Source: Clostridium sp. AN503
GTDB taxonomy: Bacteria > Bacillota > Clostridia > Lachnospirales > Lachnospiraceae
Direction of reading: 5' to 3'
NCBI RefSeq assembly: GCF_040719375.1
Contig: NZ_JBFDTP010000002.1
Span: forward strand, 186,001-250,000
Length of the DNA stretch: 64,000 nucleotides
This document shows positions 26,069 through 34,730 of this stretch, in pieces. Below the pieces are notes generated by a model. That model worked only from the letters and a program-made list of their open reading frames with translations, was not told the DNA's origin and made no database searches. Position numbers and translations under genes: made by a program. Position 1 is the first letter of the stretch; each line of letters opens with the position of its first letter.

Positions 26069-27135
26069 ATGAGAAAATATGCAAAACTGACACTGTGCGG
26101 TCTGGCGGCAATGATGCTGATCGCAGGCTGTACCAAAAAAGACGACACCCAGACAACTCCGGCGGCGACCAGCTCCGAGGCTGAGAGCGAGGCGGCTGTA
26201 GATAAAGGCAAAGTGACTAAGCTGGGGACCTATAAAGGCGTGGAAGTGACCAAGGCGTCCACCGAGGTGACGGATGAGGAGCTGGATGCAAGGATCCAGA
26301 GCATTTTAGACGCCAACCCGGAGTATATCGAGGTGACTGACCGGGCTGCACAGATCGGTGACACTGTGGATATCGATTATGTGGGTATGAAGGACGGCGA
26401 GGCATTTGACGGCGGAACAGCAGAGGGATACAAGCTGGAGCTGGGTTCCGGTTCCTTTATCGACGGATTTGAGGACGGCCTTGTGGGAGCAAAGACCGGC
26501 GAAGAGCTGAGCCTCAACTTAACCTTCCCGGACCCGTACCAGAATCCGGATCTGGCAGGCCAGGCCGTTGTGTTTGATGTGACAGTCAATGGTATTGAGG
26601 AGAAAAAGGAAGCGGTCCTGGATGACAATTTTGTTCAGCGGATCTCTGATATGAGCACAGCAGATGAGTTTAAGGCAGACACTCTGGCGGACATGGAAGC
26701 GGAGAAAGAGGAGCAGGCCAGCCAGCAGATCGAGAATGATGCATTTATGGCGGCGATCAACAACTCCGAATACGACATCAACCAGGAAGCGGTGGATGAG
26801 CAGTTCAATAACCAGCTTGAGTATTACACCAGCATGGTCCAGGCATATGGTATGACACTGGAGAATTATGTGAGCATGTTCGGCATGACTGAGGACCAGT
26901 TTAAGGAGGAGCTTAGAAGTTCTGCGGAGCTTGCCATCAAGCAGCAGCTTCTTCTGCAGCGATCGCTGAGAAAGAGGGCCTGAAGGTGGAGGACGCCGAC
27001 AGACAGCCGATCGCCGACCAGTACGGCATGGACATTGCAACCCTGCAGGATACCTACGGTGCGGACGCTGTGGATGAGACGGCTATGCTGTATAAGGTTG
27101 TTGATCTGATCAAGGAAAATGCAGTTGTAAAATAA
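26069..27135 (+). pseudogene. Trigger-factor-like peptidyl-prolyl isomerase lipoprotein, frameshifted near its C-terminus
   Basis: The ORF 26069-26983 encodes a lipoprotein signal with lipobox LIAGC (Cys21), a linker, then an FKBP-type domain (IGDTVDIDYVGMKDGEAFDGG, GSGSFIDGFEDGLVG) and part of a trigger-factor-like helical C-domain. The frame ends early at TGA 26981-26983, but a second frame from about 26953 continues with AAIAEKEGLKVED and ends at TAA 27133-27135. Restoring one base near 26952 joins them. The full protein would be an exported foldase of about 355 residues, comparable in role to PrsA. The break may be a sequence error or genuine truncation. Confidence 0.8.
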
Positions 27136-27153
27136 AACGGGGTGTAAGGAAAA

Positions 27154-27945
27154 GTGGGTAGAAAAGCATTGTTTTTCGACATTGACGGAACCCTGCTCAG
27201 CGAGGTGACGAGAGAAGTGCCGGCCAGCGCAAGAGAAGCGCTTGCCATCGCGAGAAGCTGCGGACATCTGGTGTTTGTCAATACCGGGCGGGCATACAGC
27301 CAGCTGGGGCAGATCCGTGAGATGCTCGATGTGGATGGCTGGCTCTGCGGCTGCGGTACCTATGTTCTGGCAGAAGGGCGGGAGCTTTATTACCGCGCCA
27401 TGCCGGAGGAACAGCGCAGGAAGATCTGCCGTGCCATAGAAGAAGCAGATATGGACGGGATCCTGGAGGGACGGGATGGCTGCTATGTGGGCAGCGCCGA
27501 GACCCGGTTCCCGGAAGGGCGTCACTTTCGTGAGGGGCTTGCGTTTGCGATCCGCTCAAACAACTGGAATATAGAGTGCGGGGAAGCGGAAAAGTTCTGC
27601 TGTATCGCGGATGAATTGAGTGATAAAGCCGGATTCTTCCGCAGCCTGGGTCTTGACATCCAGGTGATCGACCGGGGAGACGGGTTCTATGAGTGCGTCC
27701 CGGAAGGCCACTCCAAGGCGACGGCCATCGATATCATCTTAAAAGAATACGGCCTGGATCTAAAGGATGCCTATGTATTTGGTGACAGCAACAACGATCT
27801 TCCCATGTTCGAGCATGTGCCGAATGCCGTAGCCATGGGCAGGCACAGCAGTGAGCTGGAGCCTTATGCCACTTTTATCACGAAGACGGTGGAGCAGGAC
27901 GGCATCTGGTACGCCATGGAGAAGCTGGGGCTGCTAAAGCCTTAA
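27154..27945 (+). CDS. HAD-superfamily Cof-type phosphatase
   Basis: A 263-residue cytoplasmic phosphatase. Motif I is FFDIDGTLLSE with the nucleophile Asp, motif II is the NTGRAYSQ region, and motifs III-IV are seen as GHSKATAID and FGDSNNDLPMFE. A C2B cap domain lies between, as in Cof/YidA-type sugar-phosphate and FMN phosphatases. The start is GTG at 27154 preceded by AAGGAAAA; only 18 bases separate it from the lipoprotein gene. Substrate is not predictable. It has its own terminator downstream. Confidence 0.9.
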   Translation: MGRKALFFDIDGTLLSEVTREVPASAREALAIARSCGHLVFVNTGRAYSQLGQIREMLDVDGWLCGCGTYVLAEGRELYYRAMPEEQRRKICRAIEEADMDGILEGRDGCYVGSAETRFPEGRHFREGLAFAIRSNNWNIECGEAEKFCCIADELSDKAGFFRSLGLDIQVIDRGDGFYECVPEGHSKATAIDIILKEYGLDLKDAYVFGDSNNDLPMFEHVPNAVAMGRHSSELEPYATFITKTVEQDGIWYAMEKLGLLKP

Positions 27946-27994
27946 GGCCCTGGTCAGACATGGAACTGGAACGACAGATCAGAGAAAGTATGAC

Positions 27995-28047
27995 GGGAAG
28001 TACTGCATATGAAATCATAATATGTAGTGCTTCCCTTTTGTCTTTTT
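27995..28047 (+). terminator. Intrinsic terminator after the HAD gene
   Basis: GGGAAGTACTGCATAT (27995-28010) pairs with ATATGTAGTGCTTCCC (28020-28035) with wobbles, followed by TTTTGTCTTTTT. Confidence 0.88.
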
Positions 28048-28142
28048 CCTTGCTATAATGTGGTAAGTTGAATTGGAAATCAGATAAGCGTTGATTCAAT
28101 ATATGGCAGGAAAAGGTAAAAGATAAGGATTGAGAGGGTCAG

Positions 28143-30623
28143 ATGATGATACTACGGATTGGAACCAGGAAAAGCAGGCTTGCGATGGTGCAGACAGAGC
28201 TTGTGAGAGATGCTGTTTTAGAGAGATTCCCGGAAGCACGGATCGAGATCATCCCCATGAGCACCAGAGGGGATAAGATGCTGGACCGCTCCCTGACCAG
28301 TTTCGGCGGTAAGGGGGTGTTCACTAAGGAGCTGGAGGACGCGCTGTTAAAAGGCGAGATCGATCTGGCAGTCCACAGCGCCAAGGATATGCCGATGGAG
28401 TTCCCCAGGGGACTGACGCTGGGCGCAGTGCTGGACCGGGAGGAAGCGGCGGATGTGCTGGTGACGAGAAGCGGGATACCGGCCAGGCTGCTTCCTGCGG
28501 GAAGTGTGATCGGAACCAGCAGCCTCAGGCGGCAGATCCAGATAAAGGCCATGAATCCGCAGGTAGTGGTGCGGATGCTGCGGGGCAATGTACAGACCCG
28601 CTTAAAGAAGCTGGAGAGCGGAGAGTACGACGGCATCCTGCTGGCGGCGGCAGGGCTGAAACGTCTGGGATTGGAAGCGCCGGAGCAGCTGCATCTGGAA
28701 TATCTGGACAAGGAAACCTTTGTGCCGGCTGCGGGACAGGGCATCCTGGCTCTGGAGATCCGCCAGGGAGAGCTTCGTGAGGTCATGGAAGCCCTCCATT
28801 CAAACCAGGCGGCGGCGCAGCTTATGGCAGAGCGGGAATTCTTAACGATCCTCGGCGGAAGCTGCAACGCGCCCTGCGGGGCATGGTGCAGGGAGGAAGG
28901 AGGCAGCCTGGTGATGACTGCCATGTTCGCCCAGGATGCGGTGCACCCTGTATTTAAAAAGGATCAGGTGACGCTTCAGGACCTTTGCCGGGAGGGTATG
29001 AAGGACCAGATGGGAAACGCATCCGTGCAGGATGAGAAAATATGGCAGGATTACCTGATGACCCGCGCAAAGGAGCTGGCAGAGAAGCTGGCGGTCCAGG
29101 TAAGGTTCAAGCCCGTATTCCTTGTGGGGGCAGGACCGGGGGATGCTGGGCTGTTTACCAGAAAGGGGCTGGAGTGCGTCCGCCAGGCTGATGTGATCGT
29201 ATATGACAATCTGATCTCCGGCTCCATCCTCAATGAGGCGAGGCTGGACGCGGAGCTGATCTATGCTGGTAAGCGTTCCGGGCAGCACCATATGACCCAG
29301 GAGGAGATCCAGAAGCTTCTGGTCGAGCTGGCTATGGAGGGCAAGTCTGTGGTCCGCTTAAAGGGCGGAGACCCTTACGTGTTCGGACGGGGCGGTGAGG
29401 AGGCCCTGGAGCTGGAACGGCATGGCATCCCCTACGAGGTTGTTCCGGGCGTGTCTTCCTCCTACAGCGTTCCTGCCTATGCGGGAATCCCGGTGACCCA
29501 GAGGGAGATGGCTTCCTCCCTTCATATCATCACCGGGCATGAGGGCGCGCATAAAGAGGATGAGTCGCTTGACTACAGTGTGCTGGCAAAGGAAGAAGGA
29601 ACTCTGGTATTTCTGATGGGCCTTAAGAACCTGCCGCGGATCGCCGGGCAGCTGATCGCGTTTGGCAAGTCGCCGGATACCCCGGCGGCAGTGATCCACA
29701 ACGGCACTACCGCCAGACAGCAGATGGCGGTATCCGACCTCGCCCATATCACAGAGGAGGCAGAGCGGTGCGGCATCAAGACTCCTGCCATCATCGTGGT
29801 GGGAGATGTGGTGAGGCTGTCGGAGAAGCTCCAGTGGTTTGGCAGAGGACCCCTGCACGGCAAACGCGTCCTGGTGACAGGCACCCGCTACATATCGAGG
29901 GAGCTGGAGGAGGAACTCAAACCGTTGGGAGCGGAGACGGTCACCATCAGCCTGATCGAGAGCCGCGCCATGTGGACGGAGGAGATCCGCCAGGCATTAG
30001 ACCAGATCGGCCGCTATGCCTGGATGGTATTCACAAGCAGCAACGGCGTGGATTTATTCTTTGAGGTGCTTCGGGAACAGGATATCGACCTGCGCAGGCT
30101 GATGCACTTAAAGTTTGCAGTCATCGGACGAAAGACCGCGGCTGCCTTAAAAGCCCATGGTTTCTCCTGCGATTTTGTACCTGAGAACTATTCCGGGGCA
30201 GATCTGGCAAGAGAGTGGATCCCCACACTCGGCAAAGAAGAGCGGATCCTTCTGTTGCGCGCCCAGGAAGGTTCCGATGTACTTCCGGTGAAGCTGAAAG
30301 AGGCGGGCATCCCGTTTGCAGATATCCCGCTCTACACCACCTGGACAGACTGGCGGCGAAAAGAGGAGCTGAACCGGATGATCGGGCAGGTGGATTATGT
30401 GACCGTAGCCAGCAGCTCCGCCGCGCGGGCGCTCTGCAGCATGCTGGAGGATAAGGACCATATCCCGGCAAAGGTCATATCGATCGGACCCTTCACCACG
30501 AAGACAGCCCGGAAGCTGGGGCTCCCGGTATATGCGGACGCAGTGGAGTACACGGCATCGGGGATCGCCGCAGTGATCCTGGCCGATGTGGAGGATATCA
30601 GCGCCGCCCCGGAGACAACGTGA
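28143..30623 (+). CDS. Trifunctional HemC-CobA-HemD fusion: PBG deaminase, uroporphyrinogen-III methyltransferase, uroporphyrinogen-III synthase
   Basis: An 826-residue fusion of three tetrapyrrole enzymes. Residues 1-315 are porphobilinogen deaminase: LRIGTRKSRLA, HSAKDMP with catalytic Asp82, GTSSLRRQ, and Cys241 in LGGSCNAP for the dipyrromethane cofactor. Residues 322-565 are SAM-dependent uroporphyrinogen-III methyltransferase: LVGAGPGDAGLFT, RLKGGDPYVFGRGGEE and VPGVSS. Residues about 573-820 are uroporphyrinogen-III synthase. One chain thus takes PBG to precorrin-2. With the precorrin-2 dehydrogenase next door this supplies siroheme, the cofactor AsrC needs about 12 kb downstream. CobA-HemD fusions are common; addition of HemC is less usual. 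Confidence 0.93.
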   Translation: MMILRIGTRKSRLAMVQTELVRDAVLERFPEARIEIIPMSTRGDKMLDRSLTSFGGKGVFTKELEDALLKGEIDLAVHSAKDMPMEFPRGLTLGAVLDREEAADVLVTRSGIPARLLPAGSVIGTSSLRRQIQIKAMNPQVVVRMLRGNVQTRLKKLESGEYDGILLAAAGLKRLGLEAPEQLHLEYLDKETFVPAAGQGILALEIRQGELREVMEALHSNQAAAQLMAEREFLTILGGSCNAPCGAWCREEGGSLVMTAMFAQDAVHPVFKKDQVTLQDLCREGMKDQMGNASVQDEKIWQDYLMTRAKELAEKLAVQVRFKPVFLVGAGPGDAGLFTRKGLECVRQADVIVYDNLISGSILNEARLDAELIYAGKRSGQHHMTQEEIQKLLVELAMEGKSVVRLKGGDPYVFGRGGEEALELERHGIPYEVVPGVSSSYSVPAYAGIPVTQREMASSLHIITGHEGAHKEDESLDYSVLAKEEGTLVFLMGLKNLPRIAGQLIAFGKSPDTPAAVIHNGTTARQQMAVSDLAHITEEAERCGIKTPAIIVVGDVVRLSEKLQWFGRGPLHGKRVLVTGTRYISRELEEELKPLGAETVTISLIESRAMWTEEIRQALDQIGRYAWMVFTSSNGVDLFFEVLREQDIDLRRLMHLKFAVIGRKTAAALKAHGFSCDFVPENYSGADLAREWIPTLGKEERILLLRAQEGSDVLPVKLKEAGIPFADIPLYTTWTDWRRKEELNRMIGQVDYVTVASSSAARALCSMLEDKDHIPAKVISIGPFTTKTARKLGLPVYADAVEYTASGIAAVILADVEDISAAPETT

Positions 30624-30702
30624 TTTCACAAAAACGGAGCCACATGGTATGGCAGACTGTCGTAAAGCAGACTATTGTACAGCAGATAAAGGGGGGAAGA
30701 AG

Positions 30703-31320
30703 ATGGCATATTTTCCAATGTTCATAAATCTGGAAGGAGAGCCGTGCCTGATCGTGGGCGGCGGCAAAATAGCCTTAAGAAAGGTCCAGGTCCTGCGTGA
30801 TTTCGGCGCACAGGTCACAGTTGCCGCACCTGAGATCCTGGAGGAGATCAAAAAGGCAGACGGTGTGGTCTGTCTTTACCAGGAATACAGTGAGGAGCTG
30901 CTAAACGGTATGAAGCTGGTCGTTGCAGCCACCGCAGATGCAGGCAAGAACCGTGACATCAGCAAAAAATGCAAAGAGCTGGGCATACCCGTAAACGCAG
31001 TAGACCAGATGGAGGACTGTACCTTTATCTTCCCGTCCTACACACGCAGCCAGGATTTAGTCGCCGCCTTCTCCAGCAGCGGCAAAAGCCCCCTCATGAC
31101 CCAATACTTAAAGTCACAGATCGAACCGTCCATGACATCATTCACAGGCGAACTGACCGAATACCTGGGCGGCATCCGCACCGAAGTAAAGGCAAAGGTA
31201 GAGACCGAACCTCTCCGCAAAAAAGTATACCAGCAGGTATTGGGTTACGCGATGGAACACGAAAGCCTACCTGATTCCGACGAACTTGAGCGAATGATAA
31301 AAGCAGTTACCGGTTTATAA
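30703..31320 (+). CDS. Precorrin-2 dehydrogenase/siroheme synthase (CysG N-terminal/Met8-like)
   Basis: A 205-residue NAD-dependent enzyme oxidising precorrin-2 to sirohydrochlorin, and possibly inserting iron. The dinucleotide-binding GGGKIALRKV motif lies near residue 20, followed by VAATADAGKNRDISKKC, the NAVDQMEDCTFIFPS segment with the region equivalent to the catalytic Asp, and the FSSSGKSPLMTQ loop. GGGGGGAAG precedes the ATG at 30703; a longer in-frame start at 30586 overlaps the fusion gene and is rejected. Length matches the stand-alone YlnF/SirC type. The gene follows the HemC-CobA-HemD fusion by 79 bases. Confidence 0.9.
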   Translation: MAYFPMFINLEGEPCLIVGGGKIALRKVQVLRDFGAQVTVAAPEILEEIKKADGVVCLYQEYSEELLNGMKLVVAATADAGKNRDISKKCKELGIPVNAVDQMEDCTFIFPSYTRSQDLVAAFSSSGKSPLMTQYLKSQIEPSMTSFTGELTEYLGGIRTEVKAKVETEPLRKKVYQQVLGYAMEHESLPDSDELERMIKAVTGL

Positions 31321-31377
31321 CTGGAGAATGATTCGGTTTTACCTTGCGACCGCCGGTTAGCTTGAAGCTCCAAGCCG

Positions 31378-31510
31378 GGCGCAGTTCAGCCCAACACATC
31401 AGCCAGGGAGAGTTTTGCAAAAGCAGGTTGCGGAGGCGTTGGAGCGCCCTCCGCAACCTGCTTTTGCAAAACTCTCCCCTTCCATTGTCTCCCCCGCGCT
31501 GAACTGCGCC
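31378..31510. repeat. Large structured hairpin element B
   Basis: Outer arms GGCGCAGTTCAGC (31378-31390) and GCTGAACTGCGCC (31498-31510) are perfectly complementary. Inside, 31406-31436 and 31448-31478 form a perfect 31-bp stem around an 11-base loop. No T run follows at once, so it is not a simple terminator, and no ORF fits. The outer motif recurs in element C. Confidence 0.85.
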
Positions 31511-31526
31511 TAACCCACAAATTTTA

Positions 31527-31568
31527 TTAACGTATGTTATGGAAAAAATAAAGAATTCTTGATATACT
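31527..31568 (+). promoter_or_regulatory. Crp/Fnr-type operator and -10 box of the PRTase-like gene
   Basis: Operator TTAAC-GTAT-GTTAT (31527-31540) is centred 29.5 bases before the first base of a TATACT -10 box (31563-31568), placing it near -41.5 from the expected start, as for class II activation. No good -35 box is present. The same layout occurs before the SLC13 gene. Confidence 0.6.
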
Positions 31569-31604
31569 GTTTACATGGGGCATTTTAAGAAGGAGGGATT
31601 ACCA

Positions 31605-32324
31605 ATGAAAGAAGCAATAGAACTTGTATCAGAGTTAGACCCGAATCTGAAGCTGCGCGTGATTCCGGGACATTTTTCATCTGACCGTTTTCATATGAAC
31701 TATTATGTGGATATGACAGCTCTTAAGATGAAACAGCAGGAAGCTGAGATGGTGGCCCGCGCCATGTGCAAGAAATACATCAGCCGGGTACAGCTGTCCA
31801 TGGGACACGGACAGCGTTACCACACCCAGTTCTCAGAGCTGGAGGCGATGCTCGCCACTAAGGCGCCGATCGATACGATCATCTGCCTGGATGGCTGTGA
31901 GGTGATCGGTGCATATGTAGCGCATGAGCTGTCAAAGATCAGTGAGGATAAGATATCCAATACACTGCAGAAGAATTTTTACGTGATCACACCGGAGTTT
32001 GACAGTACAGGCCAGATGGTGGTCCGTGACAATATCAAGCCTATGATCCAGGGAAAGAATGTCCTTCTGGTACTGGCATCTGCTATGTCGGGCAACACGA
32101 TCTTAAAGAGCATCCGCTGCATCCTTTCCTACGGCGGGAAGGTGGAAGGCATCTCCGTTATCTTCGGGGCCATCGACAATATCGACGGTTATCCGGTGCA
32201 TGCGGTATTCGATGCGTCAAGTCTGCCTGACTTCACCCTGTCAGACCCGGACAACTGTCCGAACTGCAAGGCGGGAGTCAAACTGGATGCGGTGGTCAAC
32301 AGCTACGGATATACCGAATTGTAA
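31605..32324 (+). CDS. Phosphoribosyltransferase-like protein of unknown function
   Basis: A 239-residue cytoplasmic protein resembling the orotate phosphoribosyltransferase fold: DTIICLDGCEVIGAYVAHEL fits the flexible-loop region, and NVLLVLASAMSGNTILKSI occupies the place of the PRPP-binding motif, but lacks its usual acidic pair. A C-terminal CPNC pair may bind metal. So the fold is likely while PRPP catalysis is doubtful. AAGGAGGG precedes the ATG at 31605; an in-frame ATG at 31575 is rejected. It converges on the Crp/Fnr regulator gene and carries that regulator's probable operator in its promoter. Confidence 0.75.
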   Translation: MKEAIELVSELDPNLKLRVIPGHFSSDRFHMNYYVDMTALKMKQQEAEMVARAMCKKYISRVQLSMGHGQRYHTQFSELEAMLATKAPIDTIICLDGCEVIGAYVAHELSKISEDKISNTLQKNFYVITPEFDSTGQMVVRDNIKPMIQGKNVLLVLASAMSGNTILKSIRCILSYGGKVEGISVIFGAIDNIDGYPVHAVFDASSLPDFTLSDPDNCPNCKAGVKLDAVVNSYGYTEL

Positions 32325-32344
32325 AACTGAGCAGGTCATGACCG

Positions 32345-33013
32345 TCAGTATTTGAACTGAGCTTCGTTTTCTGCAAGGGTCCAGAGGGATTTCTCGTCTT
32401 CGATGGTAAGTCCCTCCGGACATTTTTTGACATAGCCCAGTTTTTTGATCTTGGTCATGATGCGGGAGACTGTGACCTGGTGCACGCCGAGGTATTTTGC
32501 CAGCTCCGCGTAGGTGAAAAATTTGGGGATCAGGTTCTGTTTCCGGTTGCTGTGGGCAATCTCCAGAAGCAGATAGCAGAGGCGCGCGATGGCGGACTTT
32601 TCTACCCGCCAGTGCAGGTGCACCAGCACTTCCTGATAATTGTTCGCAAGGGTCTGCATCACAAACTGGTTGAAGTCCATATCCGTGCGGAGCAGGCTGC
32701 GGAAGGTGGAGAGCGGGATCTGATAGACCGTGCACTCCGTCTTGGCGATGATGGCGAACCTGATGTCGCTGGCGGGATTCACTTTCTCTGTGATGATATG
32801 CTGGTTGAACGCGATGAGCCGGCAGGGATGAAAGTACAGATGGATGTTTTCTTCACCATCCATCGTCATGCTGGTCAGCGCACAGATCCCTTCATCAAGA
32901 AGATAGATGAAGTCTTCGCTGGGATCATCGCTGTGCTGGTAGATAAACGCCCCTTTCTGGATGTGCATCCTGCGACCTTTGCCGGTCATATATTTCCAAA
33001 AGTAATTGTCCAT
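32345..33013 (-). CDS. Crp/Fnr-family transcriptional regulator
   Basis: A 222-residue regulator: N-terminal cyclic-nucleotide-binding-like beta-barrel (residues about 15-115), long dimer helix, and a C-terminal winged helix with YAELAKYLGVHQVTVSRIM as recognition region. No Cys cluster for an Fe-S centre is seen at the N-terminus, so it is not a classical Fnr; the effector is unknown. Divergent from the SLC13 transporter across a 176-base AT-rich gap with a TAAC-N4-GTTA palindrome. The same palindrome precedes the PRTase-like gene. It probably activates both in response to a small molecule. Confidence 0.9.
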   Translation of the reverse strand: MDNYFWKYMTGKGRRMHIQKGAFIYQHSDDPSEDFIYLLDEGICALTSMTMDGEENIHLYFHPCRLIAFNQHIITEKVNPASDIRFAIIAKTECTVYQIPLSTFRSLLRTDMDFNQFVMQTLANNYQEVLVHLHWRVEKSAIARLCYLLLEIAHSNRKQNLIPKFFTYAELAKYLGVHQVTVSRIMTKIKKLGYVKKCPEGLTIEDEKSLWTLAENEAQFKY

Positions 33014-33084
33014 AGTTTCCTCGATGTTATTTTGATTAATAATTCACAACTTATTTTAACATATTTTTTAAAAATATACAAAAG

Positions 33085-33126
33085 ATAACTCATGTTATTT
33101 TTTTAACTCCGGATTTATGATAAAAT
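33085..33126 (+). promoter_or_regulatory. Crp/Fnr-type operator and -10 box of the SLC13 transporter
   Basis: ATAAC-TCAT-GTTAT (33085-33098) is centred 29.5 bases before TAAAAT (33121-33126), exactly the spacing found at the PRTase-like gene. An overlapping TATGAT (33116-33121) is an alternative -10 box. There is no consensus -35 box, as expected for an activated promoter. Confidence 0.6.
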
Positions 33127-33189
33127 ATTATCAATTGGGGCCATCCAAAAGGTCATATTTTGTAAATGATGTAAAGGAGATTATTAACT

Positions 33190-34671
33190 ATGGGGGCTAA
33201 GACACAAAAGCAAGTTAATGTTAGTGCAAGGACGCTGATGCATTCCGCAATCGGCGTAGGTATCATGATTTTCTTCCGGTTTTTACCGCTGAACCTGCCG
33301 GAGATCACGGATATTGGCATGGAGGTGCTGGGGATCTTTATCGGCACGCTCTATTTATGGACCACGGTAGACCCGGGCTGGGCCAGCCTGATGTCCATCG
33401 CCATGCTTGGTTTTTCAAACTTTGCACCGATGCCGCAGCTTTTGCTGCAGTGTTTCGGTAATGCGACGCTGGTACAGATCTTTTTCCTGATGATCATGTC
33501 GGGCGCTCTTGTATATTACAAGATCACCGCATACATCGGAAGGTTTTTCCTGACCCGTAAGTTTTCCAACGGAAAGCCCTGGGTATTGACTTTCGTGATC
33601 TGTTCAGGCTGCTTTTTCCTGGCGGCGTTTGTTAACACGTTCACGGCGATCTTCCTGTTCTGGCCGGTACTGTACGGCATGTTCGACGAGGTGGGGTACA
33701 AAAAGGGCGATGCGCTTCCGCGTATCATGCTGACGCTGGTTGTGGTTTCCTCTCTGATCGGATTCCCGGTTGCCCCGTTCATGCAGAACGGCCTGGCGCT
33801 CTTAAGCAACTTTGCGGCGATCACCGAGAAGATGATGGGGGCGGCGGTCCAGGTAAACAATGCAGCTTACATAAGTGTTGCGATCATCATGGGTTTCTGT
33901 ATGATCACCGGATGCATCCTGTTTTCCAAGTACGTGTTGAGACCGGATACCAAGAAGCTTCAGAATTTTGATGTAAGCCTGATGAACCGGAACCCGCTTC
34001 CGCCGATGTCTCTTCAGCAGAAGCTGATTGGCGGCGGTTTCGTACTGCTGGTGCTTTCCATGCTGCTTCCGAGCCTGTTCCCGACACTGCCGGGCATGGC
34101 ATTCCTGGGAGCGAACAGCAACGGACTTGCGCTGTTTGCCACTGCTTTGCTGGCGGCCCTGATCGTCAAGGACAAGTCGGTACTGGATATTTCGGAAGTC
34201 CTGAAGAACAACTTTAACTGGCCGTCATACTTTATCATCGCAGCCGCGATCCTGATCGGCAGCGTGATGACCAATGAATCCACCGGTGTTTCCGCTTTCC
34301 TGAAGGTGATCTTATCGCCGATCTTCCAGGGGCTGTCACCGTTTGCATTTACGATTTTCCTGTTGGTCATGGCGGGAATCCTGACAAACCTCTGCAACAG
34401 CCTGGTTATCGGTATGATCCTGCAGCCGGTTGTTGTTACATACTGCCTGGAGACCGGAGCGGCTCCTCAGCCGATCGTAACACTGCTCATCATCTTTGTA
34501 CTGCTCTCCGCGGCGATTACCCCGGCGGCTTCCCCGTTTGCGGCAATCCTGCACAGCAACAAGGAATGGGTGCCGACCAAGTATGTGTACATGTATACCA
34601 TACCGTTCGTGCTGATCGAGCTGGCGATCGTGATGATCATCGGCCTGCCGCTTACCAACCTTTTAATGTAG
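33190..34671 (+). CDS. DASS/SLC13-family anion:sodium symporter
   Basis: A 493-residue polytopic membrane protein with about 11-12 hydrophobic segments. The SLC13 pattern is present: two related halves, each with an SNT-like ion-site hairpin (AAFVNTFTAIFLFWPV in the first, LTNLCNSLVIGMIL in the second). The family carries sulfate, dicarboxylates or related anions. Location between a Crp/Fnr regulator and thioredoxin-arylsulfotransferase-sulfite reductase genes suggests import of a sulfur-containing anion such as an aryl sulfate or sulfonate; this is inference. AAAGGAGA precedes the ATG. Confidence 0.85.
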   Translation: MGAKTQKQVNVSARTLMHSAIGVGIMIFFRFLPLNLPEITDIGMEVLGIFIGTLYLWTTVDPGWASLMSIAMLGFSNFAPMPQLLLQCFGNATLVQIFFLMIMSGALVYYKITAYIGRFFLTRKFSNGKPWVLTFVICSGCFFLAAFVNTFTAIFLFWPVLYGMFDEVGYKKGDALPRIMLTLVVVSSLIGFPVAPFMQNGLALLSNFAAITEKMMGAAVQVNNAAYISVAIIMGFCMITGCILFSKYVLRPDTKKLQNFDVSLMNRNPLPPMSLQQKLIGGGFVLLVLSMLLPSLFPTLPGMAFLGANSNGLALFATALLAALIVKDKSVLDISEVLKNNFNWPSYFIIAAAILIGSVMTNESTGVSAFLKVILSPIFQGLSPFAFTIFLLVMAGILTNLCNSLVIGMILQPVVVTYCLETGAAPQPIVTLLIIFVLLSAAITPAASPFAAILHSNKEWVPTKYVYMYTIPFVLIELAIVMIIGLPLTNLLM

Positions 34672-34730
34672 ATCACAACATGGCTTTGTACGATATAATT
34701 ATGAAATAAATGAAAGGAAGGCGTATACAA

